From positions 18,331-82,330 of the forward strand of contig CAISYZ010000038.1 in NCBI GenBank assembly GCA_903889895.1: a stretch of DNA of 64,000 nt, given 5' to 3'. Each line of letters opens with the position of its first letter. The stretch's first letter is position 1. The notes below the pieces were generated by a model that worked only from the letters and a program-made list of their open reading frames with translations, had not been told where the DNA came from and did not search any database. The position numbers and the translations under genes were made by a program. Positions 48,701 to 57,100 of the stretch are shown here, one piece after another. This DNA is from an uncultured Verrucomicrobia subdivision 3 bacterium (GTDB lineage Bacteria; Verrucomicrobiota; Verrucomicrobiia; Limisphaerales; UBA11358).

Positions 48701-50287
48701 GTCAGCAACAGCGCCGCCACAACATTTGCTGGTGCAATCAAAAACACCACTGGTGCGCTTAACTTTGCCAAGACTGGCACGAACACGCTGACGTTGACCG
48801 GCAGCAATACTTTCTCCGGTAATCTGTTTGTCAACTCAGGCACAATCATAATCACCAACGGCGGTTCCGCCAACAACATTGCCACTTGGGTCAGCGTTGG
48901 TCAGGTTGGCACGGACAATGGCACGATGATGCTCAAGGGCAACGGCTCGCTCGCCACGACGTTAGATTTTAATGTCGGTGATATTGGCAGTGCGGTCGGC
49001 ACACTTGATGTTCAAGACAGCGCAAGTCTGACTGTTTCAAACCTCTACGTCGCATCTGCGAATGCTTCCGGATCAACCGCCAGCGGCACGGTAAATCAGT
49101 ATGGCGGCACGGTGACGCAAACCAGTGCTAATGTCGGGACGTTTGTCATCGGTGGCCGCACCTCGGCTTCCGGGGTGGGCGTTTACAATATCAGCGGCGG
49201 CACGCTCACGGCGACAGCCGGCATCCGCGTGGGTTCGTATGGCACGGGCACCTTCAATCAGAATGGCGGCACGGTGAATGCTAAAGGAGGCGTTAATATC
49301 GCGCGACTCGCCGGTTCAACCGGATTTTATTATCTGAATGCGGGCACGCTCGCGGCTTACAACCTGACTTCGAGCACCGCCGTCAACGCCAACTTCTACT
49401 TCAACGGCGGTCTGTTGCAGGCTGCATTCACGCCGGCTTATTTGTTTATGACGAATCTGACGACCGCCACGGTTATGGCCAATGGTGCGCTCATTGACAG
49501 CCAGACGAACAATATCGTGATCAGTCAGGCGCTGCTTGATGGCGGCACCGGTGGTGGTTTGACTAAGTTCGGCAGTGGAACGCTCTATCTGGATGGTGGC
49601 AACACCTACACCGGTTCCACGATGGTGACCAACGGCACGTTGGCTGGCGGCGGCACCATTTCCGGTCCGGTAGTGGTTGCTCCTGCGGGCAACCTTGGCG
49701 CGGGTGATGTCGGAGCCACAGTCGGCACCTTGACCATCAATAACAACCTTACGTTGCAGGGCAATGCCTCCTTGAGAATCAACCGGGATGCTTCGCCCAA
49801 CTGTGACGCCATCAATGGTGTTGGCAACATCACTTATGGCGGCACCTTGACCATCACCAACTTGAGTTCGACGCCGCTGACGACCAGCGACACGTTCCAG
49901 TTGTTCAGCCCAAGCGGTTCCATCTCGGGCAACTTCACCAACATCGTGGGTTCGCCAGGTGCTGGATTGGCCTACAGCTTCAATACGAACAGTGGTGTGT
50001 TGAGCGTAGTGAGTTCCGGCCCCGGAACCTTCACCAGCCATCCAGGCATTACGAGTTTCACGCTGAGTGGCTCCAATGTGGTGCTCACCGGCACGAACGG
50101 GCAGTCGGGTGATGCCTATTACTTGTTGTCCAGCACCAACGTCGCGCTGCCGTTGAGCCAGTGGCAGACGGTGGCGACCAATGTGCTAAGTGGCGCAGGC
50201 AGTTTCACGTTCACCGGCACGAACGCGGTGTCCGTCGGCGTTGGACAGCAATTCTATATTTTGAGTAACACCAATTCCAACCACTAA
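39800..50287 (+). CDS. Giant secreted protein (3495 aa) with autotransporter-associated beta-strand (PATR) repeats and an embedded LamG domain
   Basis: ATG at 39800 gives signal peptide (WLALLLATVLAPMPSVFAANG). Many GGLTKxGxGTLxLxxxNTYxGxTTVxxGTL repeats; LamG segment WTVAMWIKTTTAGG...DGNWHFVVMT...LNGLIDEVSIYNTTLSQAQVQNL. Confidence 0.9.
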   Translation: MNTTPHYTKNTKFAQSRWLALLLATVLAPMPSVFAANGTWTNSVGGSWATAANWTNSVIAAGSGNTADFSELSLGTAPTVTLDGAQTIGNMIFGDQGNTYGWTLNTGTGGPLTLAGGTPTITVNNQTTTVGVGLAGSAGLVKAGSGTLVLSGPNTYTGNTIVTNGTLKLPTPVVNASTVPTPVLYMSFDNVVTGTATNVINDGSGGSVMNGTLVGSASIVSGGRLGGNCLSIPATLNAGYVAITNSVVLFSGSTTWTVAMWIKTTTAGGVYLYQGNGGWNNTGGANTIFHLNNGGNNGAGSGMGLDTRGGTAGGVSYGRGWESGSTTINDGNWHFVVMTCNANNTHVSYVDGNVDAWSEDTWSGAAGGTNVWIGACGETGDGVAGLNGLIDEVSIYNTTLSQAQVQNLMAAGTVPAASPVSVAASSTLNLNGCSQIVAGLSGTGTVDSTLAAGTPMLAVNTTTASTFGGVIANTAGNLSLAKMGASTLTLNGTAANTYTGATIVNGGTLIEDFANATSPNNLINSSSTLVLGGGTFQVKQKSATATSQTFAGTTVNPGTTAVIGTQVTSGALSLALGAITQNVGGAVDFTTPTGGSITTTSPNVNGILGGWATTGNTVSSTTTGDWAATNGSGQIVTYTGYTPISASASSTPSLTGSSTQNWLCGALNGANNVTTLSASATINSLVGQGDINIPSGDTLTVNSGGIILRGVARWILNNNAGNSTGTAKIASGLATGDLYVHTPNTAASWTIWPNIVDGSVPTTLIKDGPGLVYLGNNNTYTAGTLVNGGTLSVNKGGGTGGIRGVATVNPGATLQFNAVDAGGYTVNLCVNAININGGTLANTSGGNEGYLYDLNLTGGTVTSTGGNFVFSAQSTPVYGINTLASSQGSLISAPIHFNGLGFFNVAQGTVPNGIDLTVSGIINNSTGIFKNGAGTILLSGVNTFAGGWTNNSGTVIVGNNAAFGTGPVAFSGGSISNNAGTSYTLVNSINLASTISAGVGSGDTLTLSGLITGTGGLTKVGAGTLKFNIANSYSGNTTVSGGTLALGASSGISSSPNITVASGAILDVSAISGFTLGGSQILYGGGTNNGSLNTSSGTKIYAGTDGGYGTNTVVGNLTLASGAVCYFDLGTVYNGANDEIVVTGNLTNNANYIHIKAPSTAVGMDQSADYVLFSAANIVGTFPVAPVWDVTPTNSTHFRIVTTSTNVTLHYDAGLTMPSGAGNPVTVTRNQTTPISVTVIPGTYTVNTVVVNASLLGGSSALSLVLSNNNVYTNAIIIPPTATVGVATLPVTITDVNTFFGLTNIPVTVVVANQVWNGGSLTDNNWTSNPNWTSGAGPAYAGDSVTFDGSTRLTPSVNTNYSLTGLTFNSTAGSFTIGTANSSALTLTAGGVVNNSANAQILNVPVTLSAAQTLNAAAGPLTLGQNLTNGGYLVTVSGISNTVVSGAIVGAGGLAITGTGNLSLAGTNTYSGATTVSSGSLTVAPTGLLGTNTVTVNTSTLNVVGTSTNNGLDTIGGTAGVAVLNIAGGNLQANDHSGQLYNSGLVLSTVAGAAGDIQMSSGTLGVYDQLGIGQSAFGGYSQSGGTTTIGGFIALGGTAGGGVFNQSGGTVNMTGSSATLGYSVTSSIGVMNLSGTAVFNANPNGGAFGGGIWPGEVGTGILNVSGSASLVIPHDGLVLGKGNVAGNGTVNLLGGTVTANSVYKGTGTGTLNFNGGTLKANMATNAFVSGLTAAYIYTNGAVIDSGGYNITIPQTLLPPTGYGVQSITVATGGAGYIETPIVIITNISASGSGATAVANISGGVVTSITVTCPGQGYGSSDILGVSIIGGGGSGASANTPGLIPNAGGGLTKVGNGTLSLGTGNTYSSDNLTFTNTTAVLGGTLNWNYATLSYPGHLVVSNGTFALDASSGASYSPVNVTLQTNAAVTIAYGSASPGSFTPITAGGSLVSSGTNIINISGSGFTTLGQQVSLMSYNGTPLGSISNFKLGTLPVGVSGYLSNNATATPPSIDFVVTLIGQTLTWSGADSGNNVQTNWNINTTEDWNNGGGNGSAFYLEYGASPNVFGDLVTFDDSLYNQQATNVILTTTLHPSSLTVISSLPYSFTGSGSIAGAVSLSMSGPGSLFLGTSNSYSGGTIINNGTVVVTNDSGLGASSGLVTMGGGILEFAGNTTSTRPVTFNANTTLDVTTNNTAILGAAISGGYALTKTDNGALSLLGNSTFSTVTLNQGTLSLLGNNAIGGTLTQNAGTLATAGSNQITGSLIVNEGIYNNSGTNVIVGVSSFGIAGGYNAVINNSGNLTQSNLFVGQSSGAYGAVYQTGGTVTVTGGGGDCLDVGNIQGAFGYYDMIGGTVTANGIAVGGENNTGTGFVATSTGGNGIMDINGGNVNNVGWFVMGRAQNNAGEAGILNVYSGLMTYAGGGIQCNWGTNQTSIMNMMGGVVTNTLTTVGVSMNRSGDASNVGVLNLDGGLIQGNAVTGGNSWLNFNGGTLRASVASTTFVTGLGRATVYNGGATIDDNGNAITIGQPLLAATGYGVSSIGLSTGGSGYIMPPTVTITGGSGSNALATAMVSGGAVTGIIVTCPGTGYNNSDTLTVGFSGGGASASGATAGTISFVLNGTGGLTKNGSGTLTLTGVNTFAGPITNNAGTLTLNSASSYAGSAVVNGGSLQLTTASQIAGNVSVNNGATLALTQIGTATNLLGNLTLGQSAGVGATLSLALGNGNTTPPLVNCSTLSLTGSNTISISGSFTVGAVPLVHYSTITGLSLSSLATNIIAPRGVVATWSNSVSSSTLYAVIVSTGAGIVWTGTSPVHPSLWDVNNSTNWSILGTPTTYQQSVVPGDAVLFNDSGLGLVTLNTNISPANIIISNSATSYAFSGSGHLSGTTGLTKIGTGSATISYAGNSYTGNTTISNGVLQLGVANAIPGGPGYGNTSVNGTLDLSTYSDLVNNLSGSGTVDTVAGGAPTLTVSNSAATTFAGAIKNTTGALNFAKTGTNTLTLTGSNTFSGNLFVNSGTIIITNGGSANNIATWVSVGQVGTDNGTMMLKGNGSLATTLDFNVGDIGSAVGTLDVQDSASLTVSNLYVASANASGSTASGTVNQYGGTVTQTSANVGTFVIGGRTSASGVGVYNISGGTLTATAGIRVGSYGTGTFNQNGGTVNAKGGVNIARLAGSTGFYYLNAGTLAAYNLTSSTAVNANFYFNGGLLQAAFTPAYLFMTNLTTATVMANGALIDSQTNNIVISQALLDGGTGGGLTKFGSGTLYLDGGNTYTGSTMVTNGTLAGGGTISGPVVVAPAGNLGAGDVGATVGTLTINNNLTLQGNASLRINRDASPNCDAINGVGNITYGGTLTITNLSSTPLTTSDTFQLFSPSGSISGNFTNIVGSPGAGLAYSFNTNSGVLSVVSSGPGTFTSHPGITSFTLSGSNVVLTGTNGQSGDAYYLLSSTNVALPLSQWQTVATNVLSGAGSFTFTGTNAVSVGVGQQFYILSNTNSNH

Positions 50288-50319
50288 AAGGCTGGAGTCG
50301 AAGTAACGAAACTTTACGC

Positions 50320-50357
50320 ACGGGCGGCGGCTGACATTATGCCGCCGCCCGTTTTTT
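50320..50357 (+). terminator. Intrinsic terminator downstream of giant PATR gene
   Basis: ACGGGCGGCGGC-tgacattat-GCCGCCGCCCGT followed by TTTTT. Confidence 0.9.
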
Positions 50358-50450
50358 GGAGCTGTCACATTTGAATACCAGCAAAATAAATTTACAGCAG
50401 CGGACCGATGCGGTTGGCATTGTTGGCAGGTTTGGCGGATACTATTGTTG

Positions 50451-53400
50451 ATGAAATCGCATTCCAACAATTTTTTTCAGAACTTGCTGATCGTGGCGAT
50501 ACTTGGGTGCGTGTCGGCATTCGCCACGCCGCCCGCCGGCTATTACGAAGTCTGGGGCGACGAGTTCAATGGTTCATCGCTCGACACGACCAAGTGGGAT
50601 TACTGGTTGCTGGGCACGCGCCGTGATGCGGTCAACACTTCCGCTGCCGTCTCCTTCAACGGCAGCAACATGGTCATTACCACCTACACTTCGGGCGGCA
50701 CGCATTACACTGCGATGATCGCCAACGACACCACCTTCCGCTCCCGCTACGGCTACTGGGAGGCGAGCATCAAATGGGGCGACACCAACGGCATGTGGTC
50801 GGCCATCTGGATGCAGTCGCCGACGATGGGAACTTATTTGTATGACCCGTTTGTTTCCGGTTCGGAACTCGACATTGCCGAGCATCGCAGCACGGACGGT
50901 GGCAGCAACGGCGACATCATCAACCAGGTTCAAAACAACATTCATTGGAACGGCTACGGCAGTTCCGCCGCCAGCGCCGGGAGCGGCAACATCGGCAGCG
51001 GCCTCGGCAGCGGCTTTCACACCTACGGCTTTTTGTGGACGCCGGGAACGGCGGCGACCTCGGTTTACAGCGTGTATGTGGACGGCAGCAATCTGCGGTC
51101 TTGGAGTTACGCCAACAATGCCGTGCCCATTTCGGAAAGCACCGAATGGATGATCTTCAGCAGCGAGGTGGACGATACCTCGACGACCTGGGCCGGCACG
51201 ATTCCCACCGGCGGCTACGGCGCGCTGGGCACCAGCACAACGCAGCTCACGGTGGATTACGCCCGCTATTACGCGCCGACGAACACGATTTTCTGGACCG
51301 GCGCGAGTTCGGCTTACTGGACTAACTCCGCCAACTGGATTTCCAACATGATGCCGACTTCCATCAAAGACCTCACCTTTTCCTATTTGAGCGCCAATTT
51401 GAGTCCAATTCTCGGTCAGGATTTCAGCGTGGACAGTCTGGTCTTTCTGAACATGAACAACGGCTGCACCCTCGGCGGCACCAACACGCTGACCCTCGGC
51501 GCGGGCGGCGTGGACATGATTGCCGCGAATCATTCCGTCACCATCAGTTGTCCCGTCAATATCGGGGCGGCGCAGACTTGGCTGGTTGGACCGAACAGCC
51601 CCGGCAACACCCTGACCGACAGCGGCAACCTTTCCGGCTCGGCCACGTTAAGCAAAGGCAGCTACGGCACGCTGGTCTTGACCGGCACGAACAGTTTCAC
51701 CGGCACGTTGAGCGCCGGCACCGGCAGCACCACGGGCAACGACGGCTATTTACAGCTCGCCTCCAGCGGCGCTGCGGTCAACGCGGCGGCCATCACCATT
51801 CCCAACAATAACAGCGGAAGCTCCACGTTGCAGCTCACCGGCGGCATCACCGTGCCGCCGCCCGTCACCTTGAGCGCGCGGAACACCAACGTGATCGCCC
51901 TCGAAAACCTTTCCGGCAGCAACACGCTCGCCGGCAGCTTCACCATCACCACCGGCGGCGGCAATTACTGGCTCCAATCCGACGCCGGCACGCTCAATTT
52001 CGCCGGCACGGTTTCCTCCGCCGGCGGCGGCACGCGCACGCTGACGTTCATGGGCGCGGGTAATTTCAATATTTCGGGTGTCATCCAAAATGGCAGCGCC
52101 TCGGCCATAAATTTGTTGGAGACCAACACCGGCACGCTTACGCTCGCCAACGCGAACACGTTCACCGGCACCAATCGCATCGCTGCCGGCACACTGGTGT
52201 TGGCCAACAGCGCTGCATTGCAAAACGCCACGCTGGAAATGAACGCCTCCGACACCGGTGCGTTGAGCTTTGGTTCGCTGACGGCGGCGACGATTGGCGG
52301 CCTGATCGGCTCGCGCAACGTGGCACTGACCAATGCCAGTTCCGCTGCGGTCGCGCTGACGACCGGCAACAATAATCTAAATTCAACTTACGCCGGCGTG
52401 TTGAGCGGCGCGGGCAGTCTCACGAAAAACGGTTCCGGCATTTTCACGCTGACGAGTTCCAACACTTACGCCGGCCCCACGACCATCAGCAGCGGCACGC
52501 TGAAACTCGCGCGCGACCCGATTGTGAAATTTACCTTCGACAGCGTCAGCGGCTCCGCCAATGGCAGCATCGTTACCAACAGCGGCACCGGCGGTGGCGA
52601 GTTGAACGGCGTCATCGTGACCAACACCGGCACCGGCGCGAGCGGCGCGAGCTTTGTCGCCGGCAAAGTTGGCAACGCCTTGAGCCTGGCCGGCGACGGC
52701 ACCGTCGTCGCCATCAGCAACCGCGTGACCGCGCTCGACGGCAGCACCGCCGGCGTCAACTGGACGCTCGCGCTCTGGCTCAAGACCACGACGGCCGGCG
52801 CCGGCTATGCCTATCAGGGCGATGGCGGCTGGACATCCGGCAACACCACGTTCTATTTGAACCAGGGCAACAGCACCGCCGGCACCCGCGTCGGGGCCGT
52901 GCGTTACAGCGGCGGCTGGCTCACCGGCAGCGCTAGCGTCAACGACGGCAACTGGCATTTCATCGCCATCACCGACAACAGCGGGACAAAAAATATTTTC
53001 GTGGACGGCAATCTCGACGCGACCACCACCGGCTGGGCGAACGCCGGCGTCGGCAGCCAATTTTGGATCGGCGGCGCCAACGACCCGCTCGACGGCCTGG
53101 TGGACATGACCGGCCAGCTTGACGAAGTCTCCATCTACAACCGCGCATTGAGTCAGGCTGAGGTGCGGTCGCTGACCAACACATTGCCGGCACTGATGGC
53201 GGGAAATTTTGGTGGGCAATTGCCGGCCACGACCGTGTTGGCAGTTTCGACCGGTGCGACGTTTGATCTCGGCGGCAGTTCACAAACCGTAGCTTCACTT
53301 GCCAACGGCACCGGCGGCGGCATCATAACCAACAGCGGTGTGGCTCCTGTGACACTGACGCTCGGCGGCAGCTCAATCACGAATACATTCAGTGGCGTCA

Positions 53401-54170
53401 TTGCCGACAACGCCGCGACCAACGCTATCAGCCTCGTCAAAAATGGATCTGCCTCGGTAATTTTTGCAGGCACCAATAGTTTTCGCGGCACAACTACAAT
53501 CAACAGCGGGTTGCTCATCGTCAATGGTGTGTTGGGGACCAACACGGTCACTGTAACTGCTGGAAAGCTGGGTGGCAGCGGGACGATTGGCGGTGCGGTG
53601 ACGATTCAATCCGGTGGCACCTTATCGCCGGGAAATTCCACCGGACTGCTGACCATTGATAATTCACTGACTTTGAATGGGACCACCTTCATCGAACTCA
53701 ATAAGGCGGCGCAGACCAACGATGTTGTTCGCGGACTCAGCGTCGTCAATTATGGTGGCACTTTGACCGTGACTAATCTGGCCGGCACGCTGGCGATCGG
53801 TGACAGCTTCAAAATCTTTTATGCAACCAATTATAGTGGCACGTTCACAACGCTTAAGTTGCCGCTGCTCGGTCCCGGCCAAGCTTGGAATACCAGTGCT
53901 CTGACCAACGGCATTTTGTCGGTTGTCCTCGGCACGGTGGCGCCGCAATTTAGCCAAATGTTTCTGTCCGGGACCAATTGGCTAATGAATGGTTCCGGCG
54001 GCGCGGCAGGATATTATTACTCGGTGCTGACTGCGACGAATCTGATTACGCCGCTTACGAACTGGAGTTTGCTCAGCACGGGTTCTTTTGACGGCGGCGG
54101 AAATTTTATTTTTTCAAACGGTTTGAATCCGCTGTCACCACAAAAATTTTATGAAATTCAAATTCGTTGA
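50451..54170 (+). CDS. GH16 glycosidase fused to PATR repeats and a LamG domain
   Basis: GYYEVWGDEFNGSSLDTTKWDYW, RSRYGYWEASIKW, GSELDIAEH (GH16 ExDxxE), HTYGFLWTP; PATR repeats GAGSLTKNGSGIFTLTSSNTYAGPTTISSGTLKL; LamG with LDEVSIYNRALSQAEVRSL. Confidence 0.9.
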   Translation: MKSHSNNFFQNLLIVAILGCVSAFATPPAGYYEVWGDEFNGSSLDTTKWDYWLLGTRRDAVNTSAAVSFNGSNMVITTYTSGGTHYTAMIANDTTFRSRYGYWEASIKWGDTNGMWSAIWMQSPTMGTYLYDPFVSGSELDIAEHRSTDGGSNGDIINQVQNNIHWNGYGSSAASAGSGNIGSGLGSGFHTYGFLWTPGTAATSVYSVYVDGSNLRSWSYANNAVPISESTEWMIFSSEVDDTSTTWAGTIPTGGYGALGTSTTQLTVDYARYYAPTNTIFWTGASSAYWTNSANWISNMMPTSIKDLTFSYLSANLSPILGQDFSVDSLVFLNMNNGCTLGGTNTLTLGAGGVDMIAANHSVTISCPVNIGAAQTWLVGPNSPGNTLTDSGNLSGSATLSKGSYGTLVLTGTNSFTGTLSAGTGSTTGNDGYLQLASSGAAVNAAAITIPNNNSGSSTLQLTGGITVPPPVTLSARNTNVIALENLSGSNTLAGSFTITTGGGNYWLQSDAGTLNFAGTVSSAGGGTRTLTFMGAGNFNISGVIQNGSASAINLLETNTGTLTLANANTFTGTNRIAAGTLVLANSAALQNATLEMNASDTGALSFGSLTAATIGGLIGSRNVALTNASSAAVALTTGNNNLNSTYAGVLSGAGSLTKNGSGIFTLTSSNTYAGPTTISSGTLKLARDPIVKFTFDSVSGSANGSIVTNSGTGGGELNGVIVTNTGTGASGASFVAGKVGNALSLAGDGTVVAISNRVTALDGSTAGVNWTLALWLKTTTAGAGYAYQGDGGWTSGNTTFYLNQGNSTAGTRVGAVRYSGGWLTGSASVNDGNWHFIAITDNSGTKNIFVDGNLDATTTGWANAGVGSQFWIGGANDPLDGLVDMTGQLDEVSIYNRALSQAEVRSLTNTLPALMAGNFGGQLPATTVLAVSTGATFDLGGSSQTVASLANGTGGGIITNSGVAPVTLTLGGSSITNTFSGVIADNAATNAISLVKNGSASVIFAGTNSFRGTTTINSGLLIVNGVLGTNTVTVTAGKLGGSGTIGGAVTIQSGGTLSPGNSTGLLTIDNSLTLNGTTFIELNKAAQTNDVVRGLSVVNYGGTLTVTNLAGTLAIGDSFKIFYATNYSGTFTTLKLPLLGPGQAWNTSALTNGILSVVLGTVAPQFSQMFLSGTNWLMNGSGGAAGYYYSVLTATNLITPLTNWSLLSTGSFDGGGNFIFSNGLNPLSPQKFYEIQIR

Positions 54171-57100
54171 ATTGCCAGTTGCTGGGGCGTCAAATAGTCC
54201 CTCGCGCTGGCTGGCTGGCAATTTGAAGTCTCGGTGGTTTTGTTGTAAGCTGATTGTTTTGTTTCTTTCGATGGGATTGCTAACGGTCGCTGGCGTCCGT
54301 GCGCAATCCGCTGCCACCGTCAATATCCAAGCCAATCAGCCGGGCGCGGTGGTCAGCTCCAATCTGTTCGGCATCTTTTTTGAAGAAATCAATTTTGCCG
54401 GCGAAGGCGGTGCTTACGCGGAGATGGTCCGCAACCGTGCGTTTTACACTTCCACCAATGCGAACTTCTGGTCGTTTGTCACCACCGGCACGGCGACCGG
54501 ATTAATGAGCGTTGACTCGACGCAGCCGCTGAATACCAACATTGTCAACTCACTGAAGCTCACGATGAGTTCCGGCACCGGCAGCGTGGGGGCGGGCAAC
54601 GCCGGTTTCTGGGGCATGACGTTTCAAACCGGTGCGACTTACAATTTGAATTTTTTTGCGATGGCGTCCAACGGCTTCACTGGAACCATTACTGCGCAGT
54701 TGGAAAGTGCCAATGGTAGCACGGTTTATGCGCAGACAAATTTTGGCGGGCTGACGACAAACTGGCAGCGATTCTCCGCCTCGCTGGTTGCGAGCAGCAC
54801 GGACACCAATGCACAGCTCGTCCTGAGCATTTCCAATTCCGGCACGATTTGGCTCGACGTGGTTTCGCTGTTTCCGCAGGCGACTTTTTTTAATCGCACC
54901 AATGGTCTGCGCTCGGACCTGGGCGGCATGTTGTCGTCACTGCATCCGTCATTTCTGCGGTTTCCCGGCGGCAATTATATCGAGGCCAATAACCTGACCA
55001 ATTCGGTTCGCTGGAAAAAATCAATCGGTGATATTTCCCAACGACCAGGGCACATGAATGATGCGTGGGGCTACTGGTCTACCGACGGTTTTGGCTTTCA
55101 TGAATTCCTGCAATTCTGTGAGGACATGGGCATGGAGCCGCTTTACGACATTAGCGCCGGGCTGGCACTCGGTTACAACGGCAGCACCAATAACACAGTT
55201 CCAATCAATCAAATGGGTCCGTGGGTGCAAGATGCGGTGGATCTGATTTCCTACGCCAATGATCCGACCAATACGACGTGGGGCGCACAGCGCGCGACCA
55301 ACGGCCATCCCGCACCCTTCAACTTGAAGTATCTGGAAATCGGCAATGAGAACGGCGGCAGCTATCTGGATGCTCGTTACACCTTGTTTTACGATGCCAT
55401 CAAGGCTCAGTATCCGAATATTCATTTGATCGCTGCCGGCGGCAATTGGTCGGGCGGCCCGCCCGCGAGCCGGCCGGTGGAAATCATGGATGAACATTAT
55501 TACTCCAGCGCAAGCACGTTTATTTCCTACGCAACGAAATATGACAGTTACAGCCGCAGTGGTTCAAAAGTTTTTGTCGGCGAATATGCGGTCACGGCTT
55601 CGCCTTACAACAACCTTACTTCGGCCTTGGGCGAGGCGGCGTTTATGACCGGGATGGAACGAAATTCCGACATCGTCTTGCTGGCATCTTACGCGCCATT
55701 ATTTGCCAATGTGAACAGCGTGCAGTGGCAGCCGGACATGATTTATTACGACAGCGCGCGAAGTTTGTTTGGCACGCCGTCTTATTACGTTCAAAAGTTG
55801 TTCGGTCAAAATCGCGGTGATTCGGTTTTGCCCGCGACCGTGGTGATCACCACTAATTCTTCCAGTTCCGCCGTGCACGGCACGATTGGTCTCGGCTCTT
55901 GGAATACTTCCGTGCAATACACCAACATCGTGGTGACGAGTAATGTCGCGACGCTGTATCAAAGCGATTTCGTGAATCAAGGCACGAACGGCTGGAGCGT
56001 TTTCAATGGCACTTGGAGCACGAGCAGCGGGACGTATCAGCAGACTGCGCAAATTACGGATTGCTATTCCACTTACCTCGCCAACAGCAGCACCAATTGG
56101 GCGAACTACACCATCACGTTGCAAGCGCGCAAGACGGGCGGCGCGGAAGGATTTCTCGTCATGTTCAACGTCCTCGACAACAATAATTGGACTTGGTGGA
56201 ACATCGGCGGTTGGAGCGACACGCTGGACGCCATCGAGCAAATGGTGGGCGGCTCCAAGACCACTTACGCGCAAGTGTCACAAACCATTGCGTTAAACAC
56301 TTGGTATTATATCCGCATCGTCGTCACCGGTTCACGCGCCCAGTGCTATCTGGGAACCAATGCGGTTCAGGCGGCCACGAATCTGGTGCAGGATGTGACC
56401 GTGCCGAGCACGACCGGCGGTCTTCTCGTTTCGTCCACTTATGCTAAAGCCGCCGGACAAGTCGTCGTCAAAGCGGTCAATCCTTACGGCGTGGCCATGC
56501 CCACAACCTTCAACCTCACCGGCGTGAATGCCATCGCCCCGAACGCCACACTCATTCAGTTGGCTTCTGGCAGCCCGACCGATGGCAACTCACTCTCATC
56601 GCCGACGTATGTTTTCCCAGTGACGAATACCATCACCGGTTCGAGCACTAATTTCACAGTGACGCTGCCGGCAAATTCACTTTCCGTTCTCCGGTTGACG
56701 ACCAGCGGCATCAATAATTACACCAATCTCCTTTTGCAAATACCGTCGGTCATCACCAACGGAGTGACGGTGCCTTCCACAGTTTGGGCGCAGCAAGCCG
56801 GCAGCTGGTTCAACCTGACGACCAATGCAAATCATGCCATCACTTGGTCTTCAGCCAACACCAACGTCGCGGTTGTGGATATCAACGGCAACGTCACCGG
56901 CGTTGGTTCCGGCACGACCACCATTACCGCCAGTTACGCGAGCTTGGGCTTGATTGCCGCACAGCCGGTTCAGGTCAACTATGTTTGGCCGGCGCTGGCG
57001 CATCGTTACAGCTTCAGTGAAACTTCCGGCACCACCACCGCCGATTCGATTGGCGGTTCTGCCTGGAACGGCACGCTGCCGCGCGGCGGCACCTTTAGTG

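Noticed and set aside
39800-50287. Classical type V autotransporter
   Set aside because: PATR repeats are present, but the C-terminus is a short soluble-looking beta module, not a recognisable beta-barrel.
41000-54000. Numerous long antisense ORFs (e.g. 43004..44074 -, 49316..50041 -, 52383..53219 -)
   Set aside because: They lie opposite PATR repeat genes with strong codon bias; translations are low-complexity and show no domain pattern, while the sense frame has clear repeats and domains.
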